Translations under genes and position numbers: made by a program
The notes under the pieces: generated by a model
Seen by the model: only the letters and a program-made list of their open reading frames with translations
Database searches by the model: none
What the model was told of the DNA's origin: nothing
Source of the DNA: Methanolobus zinderi
Lineage (GTDB): Archaea; Halobacteriota; Methanosarcinia; Methanosarcinales; Methanosarcinaceae
Direction of reading: 5' to 3'
Length of the DNA: 64,000 nucleotides
Assembly: GCF_013388255.1 (NCBI RefSeq)
Contig: NZ_CP058215.1
Coordinates: 1,302,001-1,366,000, forward strand
Part shown: positions 33,393 to 41,117 of the stretch, piece by piece
Layout of the letters: each line of letters begins with the position of its first letter
How positions within the stretch are numbered: position 1 is the first letter of the stretch

Positions 33393-33989
33393 TCAACGGA
33401 TACTGGCAGCAAATTCTTTGCCGGCAGAAAATGCTTTTTTAATAATATCATCGTTATTAAGAACCTCACCTTTACTGAAGCAGCCGGTAGCCTGGAACTT
33501 GTCAAATATCTCATAACCAAGTGCCTCAAGCGGCATTGCAAGGGCTTCAAGCGTAAATCCCATTTCCTCAGCCTTTAATTGCTCACAGACAGAAAAGACA
33601 AGCGCTTTTCGACCCTGATCTGCAAGTTTGCTTGAGTAAGGCCCGGGACGTTCCTCAGAAAACACGTAGAAAGGGTAAAGGCGGTCAATAAAGGCTTTCA
33701 TTGCAGACGTTACATTATAGTTATAAGTAGGAGAACCGAGTATGAGACCTTTACAGTCTTCGATTTCAGGATAAAGAAGCTGCATACCATCATAGAAATT
33801 TGTACAGTTTCCATCCTTTCTGCAGGATTCACAACCGATACAGGATTCAATTGAATAATCCCGCAGCAATACCTTTTTTGTTTCGGCTCCTTTCGACGCT
33901 GCCCCCTTTAAAAAACTATCAAGAAGGATATCGGTGTTCCCGTTTTTCCGGGGGCTTGATCCGACCCCGAGAATTTTGACTTTATTCAT
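33393..33989 (-). CDS. Iron-sulfur flavoprotein (Isf type)
   Basis: A 198-residue flavodoxin-fold protein with FMN-binding loop GSSPRKNGNTD and a compact cluster motif C50-x2-C53-x2-C56-x5-C62 (CIGCESCRKDGNC), which is diagnostic of Isf from Methanosarcina and other anaerobes. Isf is a homodimer or tetramer with FMN and [4Fe-4S] that takes electrons from ferredoxin and reduces oxygen or peroxide, so it is linked to oxidative-stress defence. The start ATG 33989 is preferred to a frame opening at 34019. The segment GLILGSPTYNYNVTSAMK is the second flavin loop. Confidence 0.88.
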   Translation of the reverse strand: MNKVKILGVGSSPRKNGNTDILLDSFLKGAASKGAETKKVLLRDYSIESCIGCESCRKDGNCTNFYDGMQLLYPEIEDCKGLILGSPTYNYNVTSAMKAFIDRLYPFYVFSEERPGPYSSKLADQGRKALVFSVCEQLKAEEMGFTLEALAMPLEALGYEIFDKFQATGCFSKGEVLNNDDIIKKAFSAGKEFAASIR

Positions 33990-34154
33990 ATTATAACCTA
34001 CTATTCCCATAGATCTCAATAATACTTATATATGAACCACCACAAAAAATGGTATGGGAGTAGTTTAGCAGGTCAGATTTACCAAAAAGCAAAGCCTGCA
34101 GAAGTTATTGTAAATATCAATAAGAAAATGTGTTACTAAAAAGGATGTGAAGAC

Positions 34155-34688
34155 ATGGAAAAAGACAATGATTACTGGAGTGGCCATAAGCTTGAGTTCA
34201 TTCCATCTCAACTTTCTGAAAGGATATCCGAACTTGAAAACTGTACACAAACGGAAGTATCCGAATCACAGGTATCCGATCAGGACGATTATTTCCTGGC
34301 TGAAGCAAAGAAATCAAAAAATCTGTTAATAATTACAAATTTCCTATCTTCTGATTTCAAACCGGTTCTTACAGAGCTTGTGAAAGAGGATACGCAGATA
34401 TCTCTTATCGTTTCAGAAAAGCTTTACGAGAAAATTGTGCAGGAACAATATTTAGATCTCGCAGATATAATAGAGATCAAAGAGATTCAGGTTTATCTAT
34501 ACCCGGATGAAATCGAGCTAGGGTCCTTCATACTGACTGACGAAAAGCTAATGTTGAGATTATTAACACTTGAAGGTGATTACGACAATAAAAGAATGAC
34601 CTGTTCTGGTGCTAGTGCGCTTGAATGGGGAAAGGAAGTATTTGAATATTATATGAAAGATTCAGTATCTGCCGATGATATTGATTAA
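34155..34688 (+). CDS. FilR1-domain protein without HTH (paralogue 7)
   Basis: A 177-residue protein equal to the C-terminal two thirds of the neighbouring regulators: NDYWSGHKLEFIPSQL aligns with the start of their FilR1 domain, and LLTLEGDYDNKRM and LEWGKEVFEYYMKDSV with its end. The 90 residues of winged helix are absent and not found in any frame upstream. The gene has a good ribosome binding site (AAGGATGTGA) six bases before ATG 34155 and no internal stop, so it appears to be expressed as a domain on its own. It could bind ligand or form mixed dimers with full regulators; this is inference. Confidence 0.75.
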   Translation: MEKDNDYWSGHKLEFIPSQLSERISELENCTQTEVSESQVSDQDDYFLAEAKKSKNLLIITNFLSSDFKPVLTELVKEDTQISLIVSEKLYEKIVQEQYLDLADIIEIKEIQVYLYPDEIELGSFILTDEKLMLRLLTLEGDYDNKRMTCSGASALEWGKEVFEYYMKDSVSADDID

Positions 34689-34839
34689 GCGTACACCGTA
34701 AATAAGTATATAAGTAGAGTTGTTGACTGTGAAATAATAGTCATCTATATTCAACTTTTTATTTTGTTTTTTTAAGTGGTGAAATCTGGCAAAATCATGC
34801 CAATGATTTATTCTTGAATTGTGAAAGGGGGATAAAATA

Positions 34840-35217
34840 ATGAAAGCATCAAAGAATGATTTACCGAAGACCATGGAATCAAAGGAACTGATTACCAGAG
34901 AAGCAGAATGGGGAGATATGCATGTGGGATATGAGACCTATGATAAGGATTCTGAGTGGGAACCATTGCATAAAGGCCTGCCTGATGATCTGTGCCAGTG
35001 TCCTCACTGGGGATATTTGCTCAAAGGCCGCATGAAGGTAAAATATAAAGACCACGAGGAAATCGTCAATGCAGGAGAGGTATATTACATGGAGCCCGGT
35101 CACGTACCGTTTATGGAGGCAGGTACTGAACTTATGGAATTTAGTCCAATGGCCGAGTACACGGAAACAATGGAAGTTATCAATCGAAATTTTGACCTGA
35201 TGCAGACAAAAAAGTAA
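34840..35217 (+). CDS. Cupin-domain protein
   Basis: A 125-residue single cupin barrel. The first cupin motif lies at HWGYLLKGRMKVKYKDHEEI and the second at GEVYYMEPGHVPFME. The His of the first motif and the His/Glu of the second could bind one metal. Small cupins of this type are isomerases, dioxygenases or sensors; none can be chosen. GGGG precedes ATG 34840 by about eight bases. It converges with the small membrane gene. Confidence 0.8.
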   Translation: MKASKNDLPKTMESKELITREAEWGDMHVGYETYDKDSEWEPLHKGLPDDLCQCPHWGYLLKGRMKVKYKDHEEIVNAGEVYYMEPGHVPFMEAGTELMEFSPMAEYTETMEVINRNFDLMQTKK

Positions 35218-35221
35218 AGCA

Positions 35222-35572
35222 TCACGTAAGAAGCAGTGCAACCAAAATAGAGAGGTTTATGAGGGTGCCGAAAATGGCATCTTTCCATGCGAGCACGGTC
35301 AAAACCAGGGAGTACGTGGCTGCAGCGAATAACCCGGTTTGCCACCAATCCTGATCCGTGAACATACCGTAAGCTGCAATGGTAAAAGCGATTGTTGCCA
35401 CCAGCCAGACAAAGCCCAGCACATAGACCCCTTTTTCTCCGATATCCATCGCACCACCCAGAACTTTAGTGGAATAGTGCTCATGCAAACCGATCTTCCA
35501 GAAAGTGATGACACCGAACAGATGAATTAACCCATGCAGCAGGATAATTGTTGCAGCAATTTTCAATAACAT
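35222..35572 (-). CDS. Small four-span membrane protein
   Basis: A 116-residue protein with four predicted membrane helices (about 2-22, 48-70, 77-95 and 98-116). The N-terminal HGLIHLFGVITFW places two His in the first span, reminiscent of small haem or quinone-site proteins, but no family is recognised. It converges tightly with the cupin gene (five bases), so the two probably share terminator space rather than function. Confidence 0.6.
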   Translation of the reverse strand: MLLKIAATIILLHGLIHLFGVITFWKIGLHEHYSTKVLGGAMDIGEKGVYVLGFVWLVATIAFTIAAYGMFTDQDWWQTGLFAAATYSLVLTVLAWKDAIFGTLINLSILVALLLT

Positions 35573-35973
35573 AATATTCCATCGTGTTTGGATTGATTTG
35601 AATGGGCGTTTATCAATGATAGGATATAGCTTTTTTGAAATGTTTTAGCGATGTTTGAGAGAATTTTCCGGTGAGAAAGTGTATAGATATTGAGTTTTTT
35701 ATTCTGAATGGAAGAAGGTGGGGTTGTCTACATTGGTAAGTGAGCAAACAATATTGATAAACAGGTTTTTGATGTGAAGAGGGCTCAAGAATTCATCAAT
35801 AAAAATGAGATAATGAACGATATTCCTCTTATTTTTTGCTCTTAGGTTGTGTTAATGAGCAGACATCTCCATCTCGATGGAATTAACGTTCATGGACAGA
35901 CAGTAGCAAGCTGAATAGTCAGATTCATCCTGAGTTCTCATATCAGGACAAATAAAGACTTAACAAAGCGTTT
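35573..35973. other. 401-base intergenic region, nothing firm
   Basis: No gene with start, ribosome binding site and plausible coding sequence is seen. Short frames exist (for example GTG near 35774 reading VKRAQEFINKNEI) but have no ribosome binding site. The region is AT-rich. Confidence 0.4.
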
Positions 35974-36333
35974 TTACAAATTCTCGATTACTATCTGTGT
36001 ATGTTGTATTATATGGCTGGCAACCTCAGGTGTTATATTTTTAGAGCTCTGTGCACTCACCTGTTTGATCAATGCATTAAGGATGTTGCTCGCGGTATCA
36101 ACTTGTCCCCTATCTCTCGCCGCCTGAGCTGCATCTACTTTAGCCAAGAGGCTATTATAGGTTCCTTGGTTAGATATATCACCTTGAGAGTAATGATGAT
36201 TTATACACTCGTTGAGCCCCTCAATAGTCGGAGGGCATTCCATTTCATTTTGTGCTGAGGCAGGGGATATATATGCAATTGTTAATACTGTTATAAGTGC
36301 CATCAGCAAAAAAATATTCATTATACGTGCCAT
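35974..36333 (-). CDS. Exported FIMAH-domain protein
   Basis: A 119-residue protein with a signal peptide (NIFLLMALITVLTIAYISPA, cleavage after SAQ) and a single FIMAH domain: QGTYNSLLAKVDAAQAARDR, then ASNILNALIKQVSAQ and ASHIIQHTQIVIENL. FIMAH domains are helical modules found at the ends of secreted bacterial enzymes and surface proteins; here the domain is the whole mature protein. Two Cys near the mature N-terminus (ECPP, NECINHHY) may form a disulfide. It is probably a small surface or secreted adaptor. Function unknown. Confidence 0.65.
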   Translation of the reverse strand: MARIMNIFLLMALITVLTIAYISPASAQNEMECPPTIEGLNECINHHYSQGDISNQGTYNSLLAKVDAAQAARDRGQVDTASNILNALIKQVSAQSSKNITPEVASHIIQHTQIVIENL

Positions 36334-36716
36334 ATCTCAATTTTTATTTCTTATGTGATATAAGCTTTAAGAAAGACTTTTGCTACTCTCCTTATAGCGC
36401 AAATCCTACAGACAATAATTTTGATTCGTGTACCCTTTTCATTTAATTCTAATATATGATTTTACACACGTGTTTTTCAATAGATTACTGAGGTATGTGA
36501 TCTGCTCCAGATAAATTAGAACCGTCAAAACTCAAATCATCCAGACCGTAGAATGGTATAAATTCCTTTCGATTCTACTGATAAAGCCTATAATCCCTAT
36601 GAAGGCAATGATAACTTCTTTGCTATCATGTTTTGATCTTAAGGAGTGTGTTAAGTATAAATAGACAGTTGTTCCTATATTCTGTTTAGGAACAGTTTGA
36701 CAGAAGGTGAAGCATA
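36334..36716. promoter_or_regulatory. 383-base region with promoter and inverted repeat
   Basis: No gene is seen. A TATA box (TATAAATA, 36656-36663) is followed by the 8-bp inverted repeat TGTTCCTA-(9)-TAGGAACA (36670-36694), which covers the expected transcription start of the gene at 36717. It is a good operator candidate. Confidence 0.5.
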
Positions 36717-36935
36717 ATGATGGGCTGCAGTGTATATGGGACTTATGACTCTTTTTGGAGCTTGCTTTTGAACATACTTGTTATTCTTATAATTGTCGGG
36801 CTGGCATTCTTTCTTATCAACAGATCTTATTTGGTGGATTCAGGAAACAACGAGCGCTTTGCAAGACTAGAGAAAGATTTCGAAGATATAAGGAGAACAG
36901 TTGAAGATATAAAGGAAAAACTGGATGAGATTTAG
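36717..36935 (+). CDS. Small membrane protein with coiled-coil tail
   Basis: A 72-residue protein: short N-terminus, one membrane span (LLLNILVILIIVGLAFFLI, about 15-34) and a charged helix with heptad pattern (FARLEKDFEDIRRTVEDIKE). The plan resembles PspB-type stress proteins, but similarity at sequence level is not evident. AAGGTGA lies seven bases before ATG 36717. The promoter carries an inverted repeat, so it is probably a regulated single gene. Confidence 0.65.
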   Translation: MMGCSVYGTYDSFWSLLLNILVILIIVGLAFFLINRSYLVDSGNNERFARLEKDFEDIRRTVEDIKEKLDEI

Positions 36936-37110
36936 AGTGCTGGTATATTATCTGAAGATTTCACGTTATGTATCTCAGAAAATCATACTTCTTAGAATAA
37001 CTTTTTAGAATCTCAGGTAAGTAAGAAAAATTCAATTTTTATATATACTTTTTTTAGTAACTTATTAATTGGTTTAAACGCTGAGTAGATAACACACGGG
37101 AGATGAACAT

Positions 37111-37248
37111 ATGGGGTTACTCAATCGCTTGACGCGGTGCGATTTTTATTCAAAGTGTACACTGGCAAAAGACGAACACACATGCAACCACGAATCAGAA
37201 GCACAAGAGCATTGTGGCAAGTACTGGAAACATGTAGAGAACGAATAG
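37111..37248 (+). CDS. 45-residue Cys-rich microprotein
   Basis: ATG 37111 follows GGGAGATGA by four bases. The product begins MGLLNRLTRCDFYSKCTLAK and contains four Cys (10, 16, 25 and 35) with His at 23, 27 and 34, ending CGKYWKHVENE. This arrangement suggests one bound zinc. Comparable tiny Cys proteins ending CGxY are common in methanogens but uncharacterised. A TATA-like sequence (TTTTTATATATAC) lies about 70 bases upstream. Confidence 0.6.
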   Translation: MGLLNRLTRCDFYSKCTLAKDEHTCNHESEAQEHCGKYWKHVENE

Positions 37249-37424
37249 ATATTTTTATGCAAACGCTCACACTATTATGAGTATGTAGTTAACAAGAAAA
37301 AATTGGAATCTTTAAAATTATTTTGTTATCAATCAAATTGCAGTTCATTCTAAAAGTATTATGCAACAATTAATGTGGTTACAAACCAGCAGGCATCAAT
37401 AAGAAGCTCATAACCCGGACAAGT

Positions 37425-38267
37425 TCATGTAAAATTGAATTGCTTCCCCTTAGTCCAGAGGTCGTCGAATTTAGCCTTGAAACGCTTTGTATATGACTCA
37501 TCATGAATTTGAGTCATACCGAGACTAGTACCTGCGTCAATCTGATCTTCAATATCAAGGAAGAGGATCTTTGAATCAAAGATCACGAAATCATGCTTTG
37601 TTTCCAGGATTCTTATTTCCAGGAACTCCTTAGAACGATTCTTCACAGATTCATCTTCAATTGAATTAATAAGTTCTTTTATTGCCGGCAACAGTTGAGA
37701 GTAAGAATCCAGAATTTTAACATGAATACCACGCTGTGCCAAATTTAAGTAAGCCTTGCTGAATACTGACATTGAATCATCATATTGTTCTGATACTCCT
37801 GGCTTATACTTACTGGGAGTAACAACACATATTTCATGCTCAATGTCCTCAAAAAATGAATTAACTGTCTCTTCTAGTTCATCATCATGGAACTTGTCGG
37901 GCCAGAATATTGTTTCAACTTGCTTTGGTGAATCGTCACTGGAAAGTTGCCGTTCAATTTCAGCAAATGCCTCCCTGAGCAATTTGAGCTCATTGAGTGC
38001 TTCTTCTTCTCTTCTTTTGTACATTAGCTCAAAAGCAATTTTCGGATCAACGGTCCTGTATTTTCGTGGCCTTGAAGGTTTTATCTCCACAAGGCCATAC
38101 TTGTTCAGATTCCTTAAGATCTCATAGATTCTTCCAATGGGAACTCGTGATAGCTGTGATAATTTACTTGCTTCCAGATCTCCTTTTTTCAAAAGCGTCC
38201 AGTAAACGGAGCTCTCATATTTGTTTAAACCGATATTTGCAAGTAACTTTTCATCCATTTTTTTCAC
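37425..38267 (-). CDS. TrmB-family transcriptional regulator
   Basis: A 280-residue archaeal TrmB-type regulator. The N-terminal winged helix (about 8-80; GLNKYESSVYWTLLKKGDLE, then LSRVPIGRIYEILRNLNKYG) is typical, followed by a coiled coil (ALNELKLLREAFAEIERQL) and a C-terminal domain (about 120-275) related to the sugar-binding/PLD-like part of TrmB. In Thermococcales such proteins sense sugars; ligands in methanogens are largely unknown. The start is either GTG 38267 or ATG 38258. It is divergent from a methyltransferase gene that may be its target. Confidence 0.9.
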   Translation of the reverse strand: MKKMDEKLLANIGLNKYESSVYWTLLKKGDLEASKLSQLSRVPIGRIYEILRNLNKYGLVEIKPSRPRKYRTVDPKIAFELMYKRREEEALNELKLLREAFAEIERQLSSDDSPKQVETIFWPDKFHDDELEETVNSFFEDIEHEICVVTPSKYKPGVSEQYDDSMSVFSKAYLNLAQRGIHVKILDSYSQLLPAIKELINSIEDESVKNRSKEFLEIRILETKHDFVIFDSKILFLDIEDQIDAGTSLGMTQIHDESYTKRFKAKFDDLWTKGKQFNFT

Positions 38268-38413
38268 TACTTCTGAGTTTATTGTAAAGTAAAATCGTTA
38301 TTTATTCTGCGTGATATTAAGAATCACTGCTTGAACATATAAAATTGTAAGTATCAATGTAATTGCCAAAAAGTCATATTGACTTTATTACATATCCATA
38401 TCAAGCAACATAA

Positions 38414-39184
38414 ATGATGAGTATAGGTGCGAAAATGGAATCACCGATTTTTGAGATATTTGATGGGTTACCCAGACAGGGTCCGGGTAGTAACGAATGT
38501 ACTGAAAGAGCCTTTAATATGCTTTCTTCCCTTCCTGCAGGTACTAAGATCCTTGATATTGGATGTGGTGTAGGTATGCAGACGATACACCTTGCCAGTA
38601 TCTGCAAGGACTGTCATGTCACTGCAACTGATATTTACCAGCCTTTTCTGGATAAACTGATGGAAAATGCAGCTAAAGAAGGCCTTGATGACAGGATCAC
38701 CACAGTTTGTGCTTCCATGGATGAACTTCCCTTTAAAGCAGGAGAATTCGACGTAATCTGGGCAGAAGGCTCCATCTTTATCCTTGGTTTTGAAAAGGGA
38801 ATCAGCTACTGGAAACAGTTCCTGAAAAGTGGTGGCTATATGGCAGTGACAGAGAATACATGGTTCACGGACGAACCTTCTCCGGAAGCTGTTGAATTCT
38901 GGCAGGAAATATATCCTGGTATCATGAACATACCTGACACTGAAAAAGTTATCACGGCAGCAGGATATGATGTCATTGATCATTTTAAACTGCCAGTTTC
39001 TGTCTGGTACGAGTTTTATGACAATCTGGAAAAAAGAGTTGATGAAATCAGTGATAGCTATAAAGGAAACACTGAGGCAGAAATGATACTTGAGTTTAAT
39101 AGAAGAGAGATAAAACTCTTCAGAGAACGCCCGGATGAATATGGTTATGCGTTCTACATTTTTCAGAAGAATGCAAATAAGTGA
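38414..39184 (+). CDS. Class I SAM-dependent methyltransferase
   Basis: A 256-residue Rossmann-fold methyltransferase. Motif I is ILDIGCGVGMQTIHLA; the acidic residue after strand 2 lies in VTATDIYQPF; motif IV region is FDVIWAEGSIFILGFEKG. The C-terminal part with NTWFTDEPSPEAVEFW is of the type seen in small-molecule (arsenite/UbiE-like) methyltransferases. No ribosome binding site precedes the paired ATGs at 38414, so the mRNA may be leaderless. It is divergent from the TrmB gene. Confidence 0.85.
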   Translation: MMSIGAKMESPIFEIFDGLPRQGPGSNECTERAFNMLSSLPAGTKILDIGCGVGMQTIHLASICKDCHVTATDIYQPFLDKLMENAAKEGLDDRITTVCASMDELPFKAGEFDVIWAEGSIFILGFEKGISYWKQFLKSGGYMAVTENTWFTDEPSPEAVEFWQEIYPGIMNIPDTEKVITAAGYDVIDHFKLPVSVWYEFYDNLEKRVDEISDSYKGNTEAEMILEFNRREIKLFRERPDEYGYAFYIFQKNANK

Positions 39185-39216
39185 TCTGTTACTGATGAAC
39201 AATTAAATGATCCAGA

Positions 39217-39715
<499 letters not shown>

Positions 39716-39748
39716 ATGAATCATACATTATTACTAATGATAAAAATG

Positions 39749-40294
39749 AAAGATGATATTCATATCAGGGAAGCAAAAGAATCTGATTTTGATGATGTAA
39801 TGCATGTAGAAAAAGAAGCATTTGGTTATGAGAAGGAGGCAATCTTAGTATCGGAACTTCTTGAAGACAAAAGCGCAGCACCAGTTTTATCGTTGTTGGC
39901 TTTTAAGAACGATGAAGCAGTTGGACATATTTTATTTACAAAAGCAACTTTAAATGGAAAAACATCTCCGTTAATTTACCTTCTTGCACCTCTTGCAGTA
40001 AAACCACAACATCAAAAAAAAGGAATAGGTGGAATGTTGATCAATGAAGGTTTGGAGAAATTGAGAAAAATTGGCGCTGAAATGGTATTTGTTCTCGGAC
40101 ATGAAAGTTATTATCCAAAGTACGGATTTAAGCAGGATGCCGGAAGTATGGGTTTTGATGCACCTTATCCGATTCCGAAAGAACACGCAGGTGCATGGAT
40201 GGTATATCCTTTAAACCCAGAATCTAGTGATAAAGTTAAAGGCAAGGTTATTTGTGCTGATGCTTTGAATAAGCCGGAGCATTGGAGAGAATGA
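39749..40294 (+). CDS. GNAT-family N-acetyltransferase (YhbS-like)
   Basis: A 181-residue single-domain acetyltransferase. The acetyl-CoA site is PLAVKPQHQKKGIGGMLI; the segment FVLGHESYYPKYGF is typical of the YhbS/COG3153 branch. Either ATG 39716, which follows the relic's stop directly, or ATG 39749 (MKDDIHIREAKES) may be used; the second fits the family start better. The acceptor is unknown. It is sandwiched between two copies of a cas1 remnant, so it may have been inserted into, or duplicated together with, that gene. Confidence 0.85.
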   Translation, partial: KDDIHIREAKESDFDDVMHVEKEAFGYEKEAILVSELLEDKSAAPVLSLLAFKNDEAVGHILFTKATLNGKTSPLIYLLAPLAVKPQHQKKGIGGMLINEGLEKLRKIGAEMVFVLGHESYYPKYGFKQDAGSMGFDAPYPIPKEHAGAWMVYPLNPESSDKVKGKVICADALNKPEHWRE

Positions 40295-40319
40295 AAGGTT
40301 TATTCTGTGTATTTGTAGT

Positions 40320-40887
40320 GAATGCCGCAATAATAGTTCAGCTTGAATGCTCACGTAGGTTTTTTGCATGAAATGAACACTGGAAAGAATAGTCTGGCCT
40401 ACGACCTGCAAGAACCTTTCAGGTTCTTAGTGGATTTTGCAGTTTTAAGTCTCATAGAACGAGATTGCATGGAAAACAAGGATTTCATTAGAACCGAAAA
40501 TTATTCCTTGCGCCTGAGGCCCACTGGGGCTAAGAAACTAACTGAAGAAATCAATCTATGGTTCAACAAGAGAGTTATCTACAAAGGGAATATGTCAATG
40601 TGGAGTTATGTCATGTTCCTAAAAACTAGGGAATTAGCTCAGTATCTAGTTGGTAAGAGACAGGAGACAAATTTTGTAGAGCCTCAATATGAGACAAAGA
40701 GACAGGATACAAGCGACATTAGACAGAAAATACTCAGTATTTCATATTCTGATTGGAAGAAATTAGGCTTTTCAAAAGGAACATTGCATTCATGAAGAAA
40801 AATGCGAAAGCAGATACGCCTTTTACTCTTAATGCTCATAATAAAGAACGTCTGGATAAGTGGGAAAAACTTGTTGCCCATGGCTGA
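40320..40887 (+). pseudogene. cas1: Decayed cas1 3' part (copy B)
   Basis: The main frame (from about 40343) encodes LNAHVGFLHEMNTGK, then SLAYDLQEPFRFLVDF and LRLRPTGAKKLTEEIN, the C-terminal catalytic domain of Cas1 with the GFLH histidine and the YDLxEPFR acidic residue intact. It ends at 40795 because one base is missing from the TAC codon after TTGCAT; the tail ADTPFTLNAHNKERLDKWEK continues one frame over to 40887. The N-terminal half is absent. It matches copy A but is longer and less damaged, so the two arose by duplication with the acetyltransferase between them. Confidence 0.8.
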
Positions 40888-41117
40888 TTATAGTTTATTT
40901 TGAATATTTTTCTTTTACTTTGGTGTTTAGTGAAAAATGTAAATGATGGAATGATAAATCTCTAACTGTGTAATTAATCAAACATTAGATTTAATTATTA
41001 TCTAATTCTGTAAAGTTATTCAACCTAAAAATAATTGTATATACTTTTTTAGATTTACCACAGCCTTATAAATTAGTAAATAGTTAATACATGTAACCAA
41101 CATATGTGAGATAAAAA

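Noticed and set aside
34060-34155. Missing HTH of the partial FilR1 paralogue hidden in another frame
   Set aside because: All frames upstream were read; none shows the SEKRK or LLPQ motifs, so the domain is absent rather than frameshifted.
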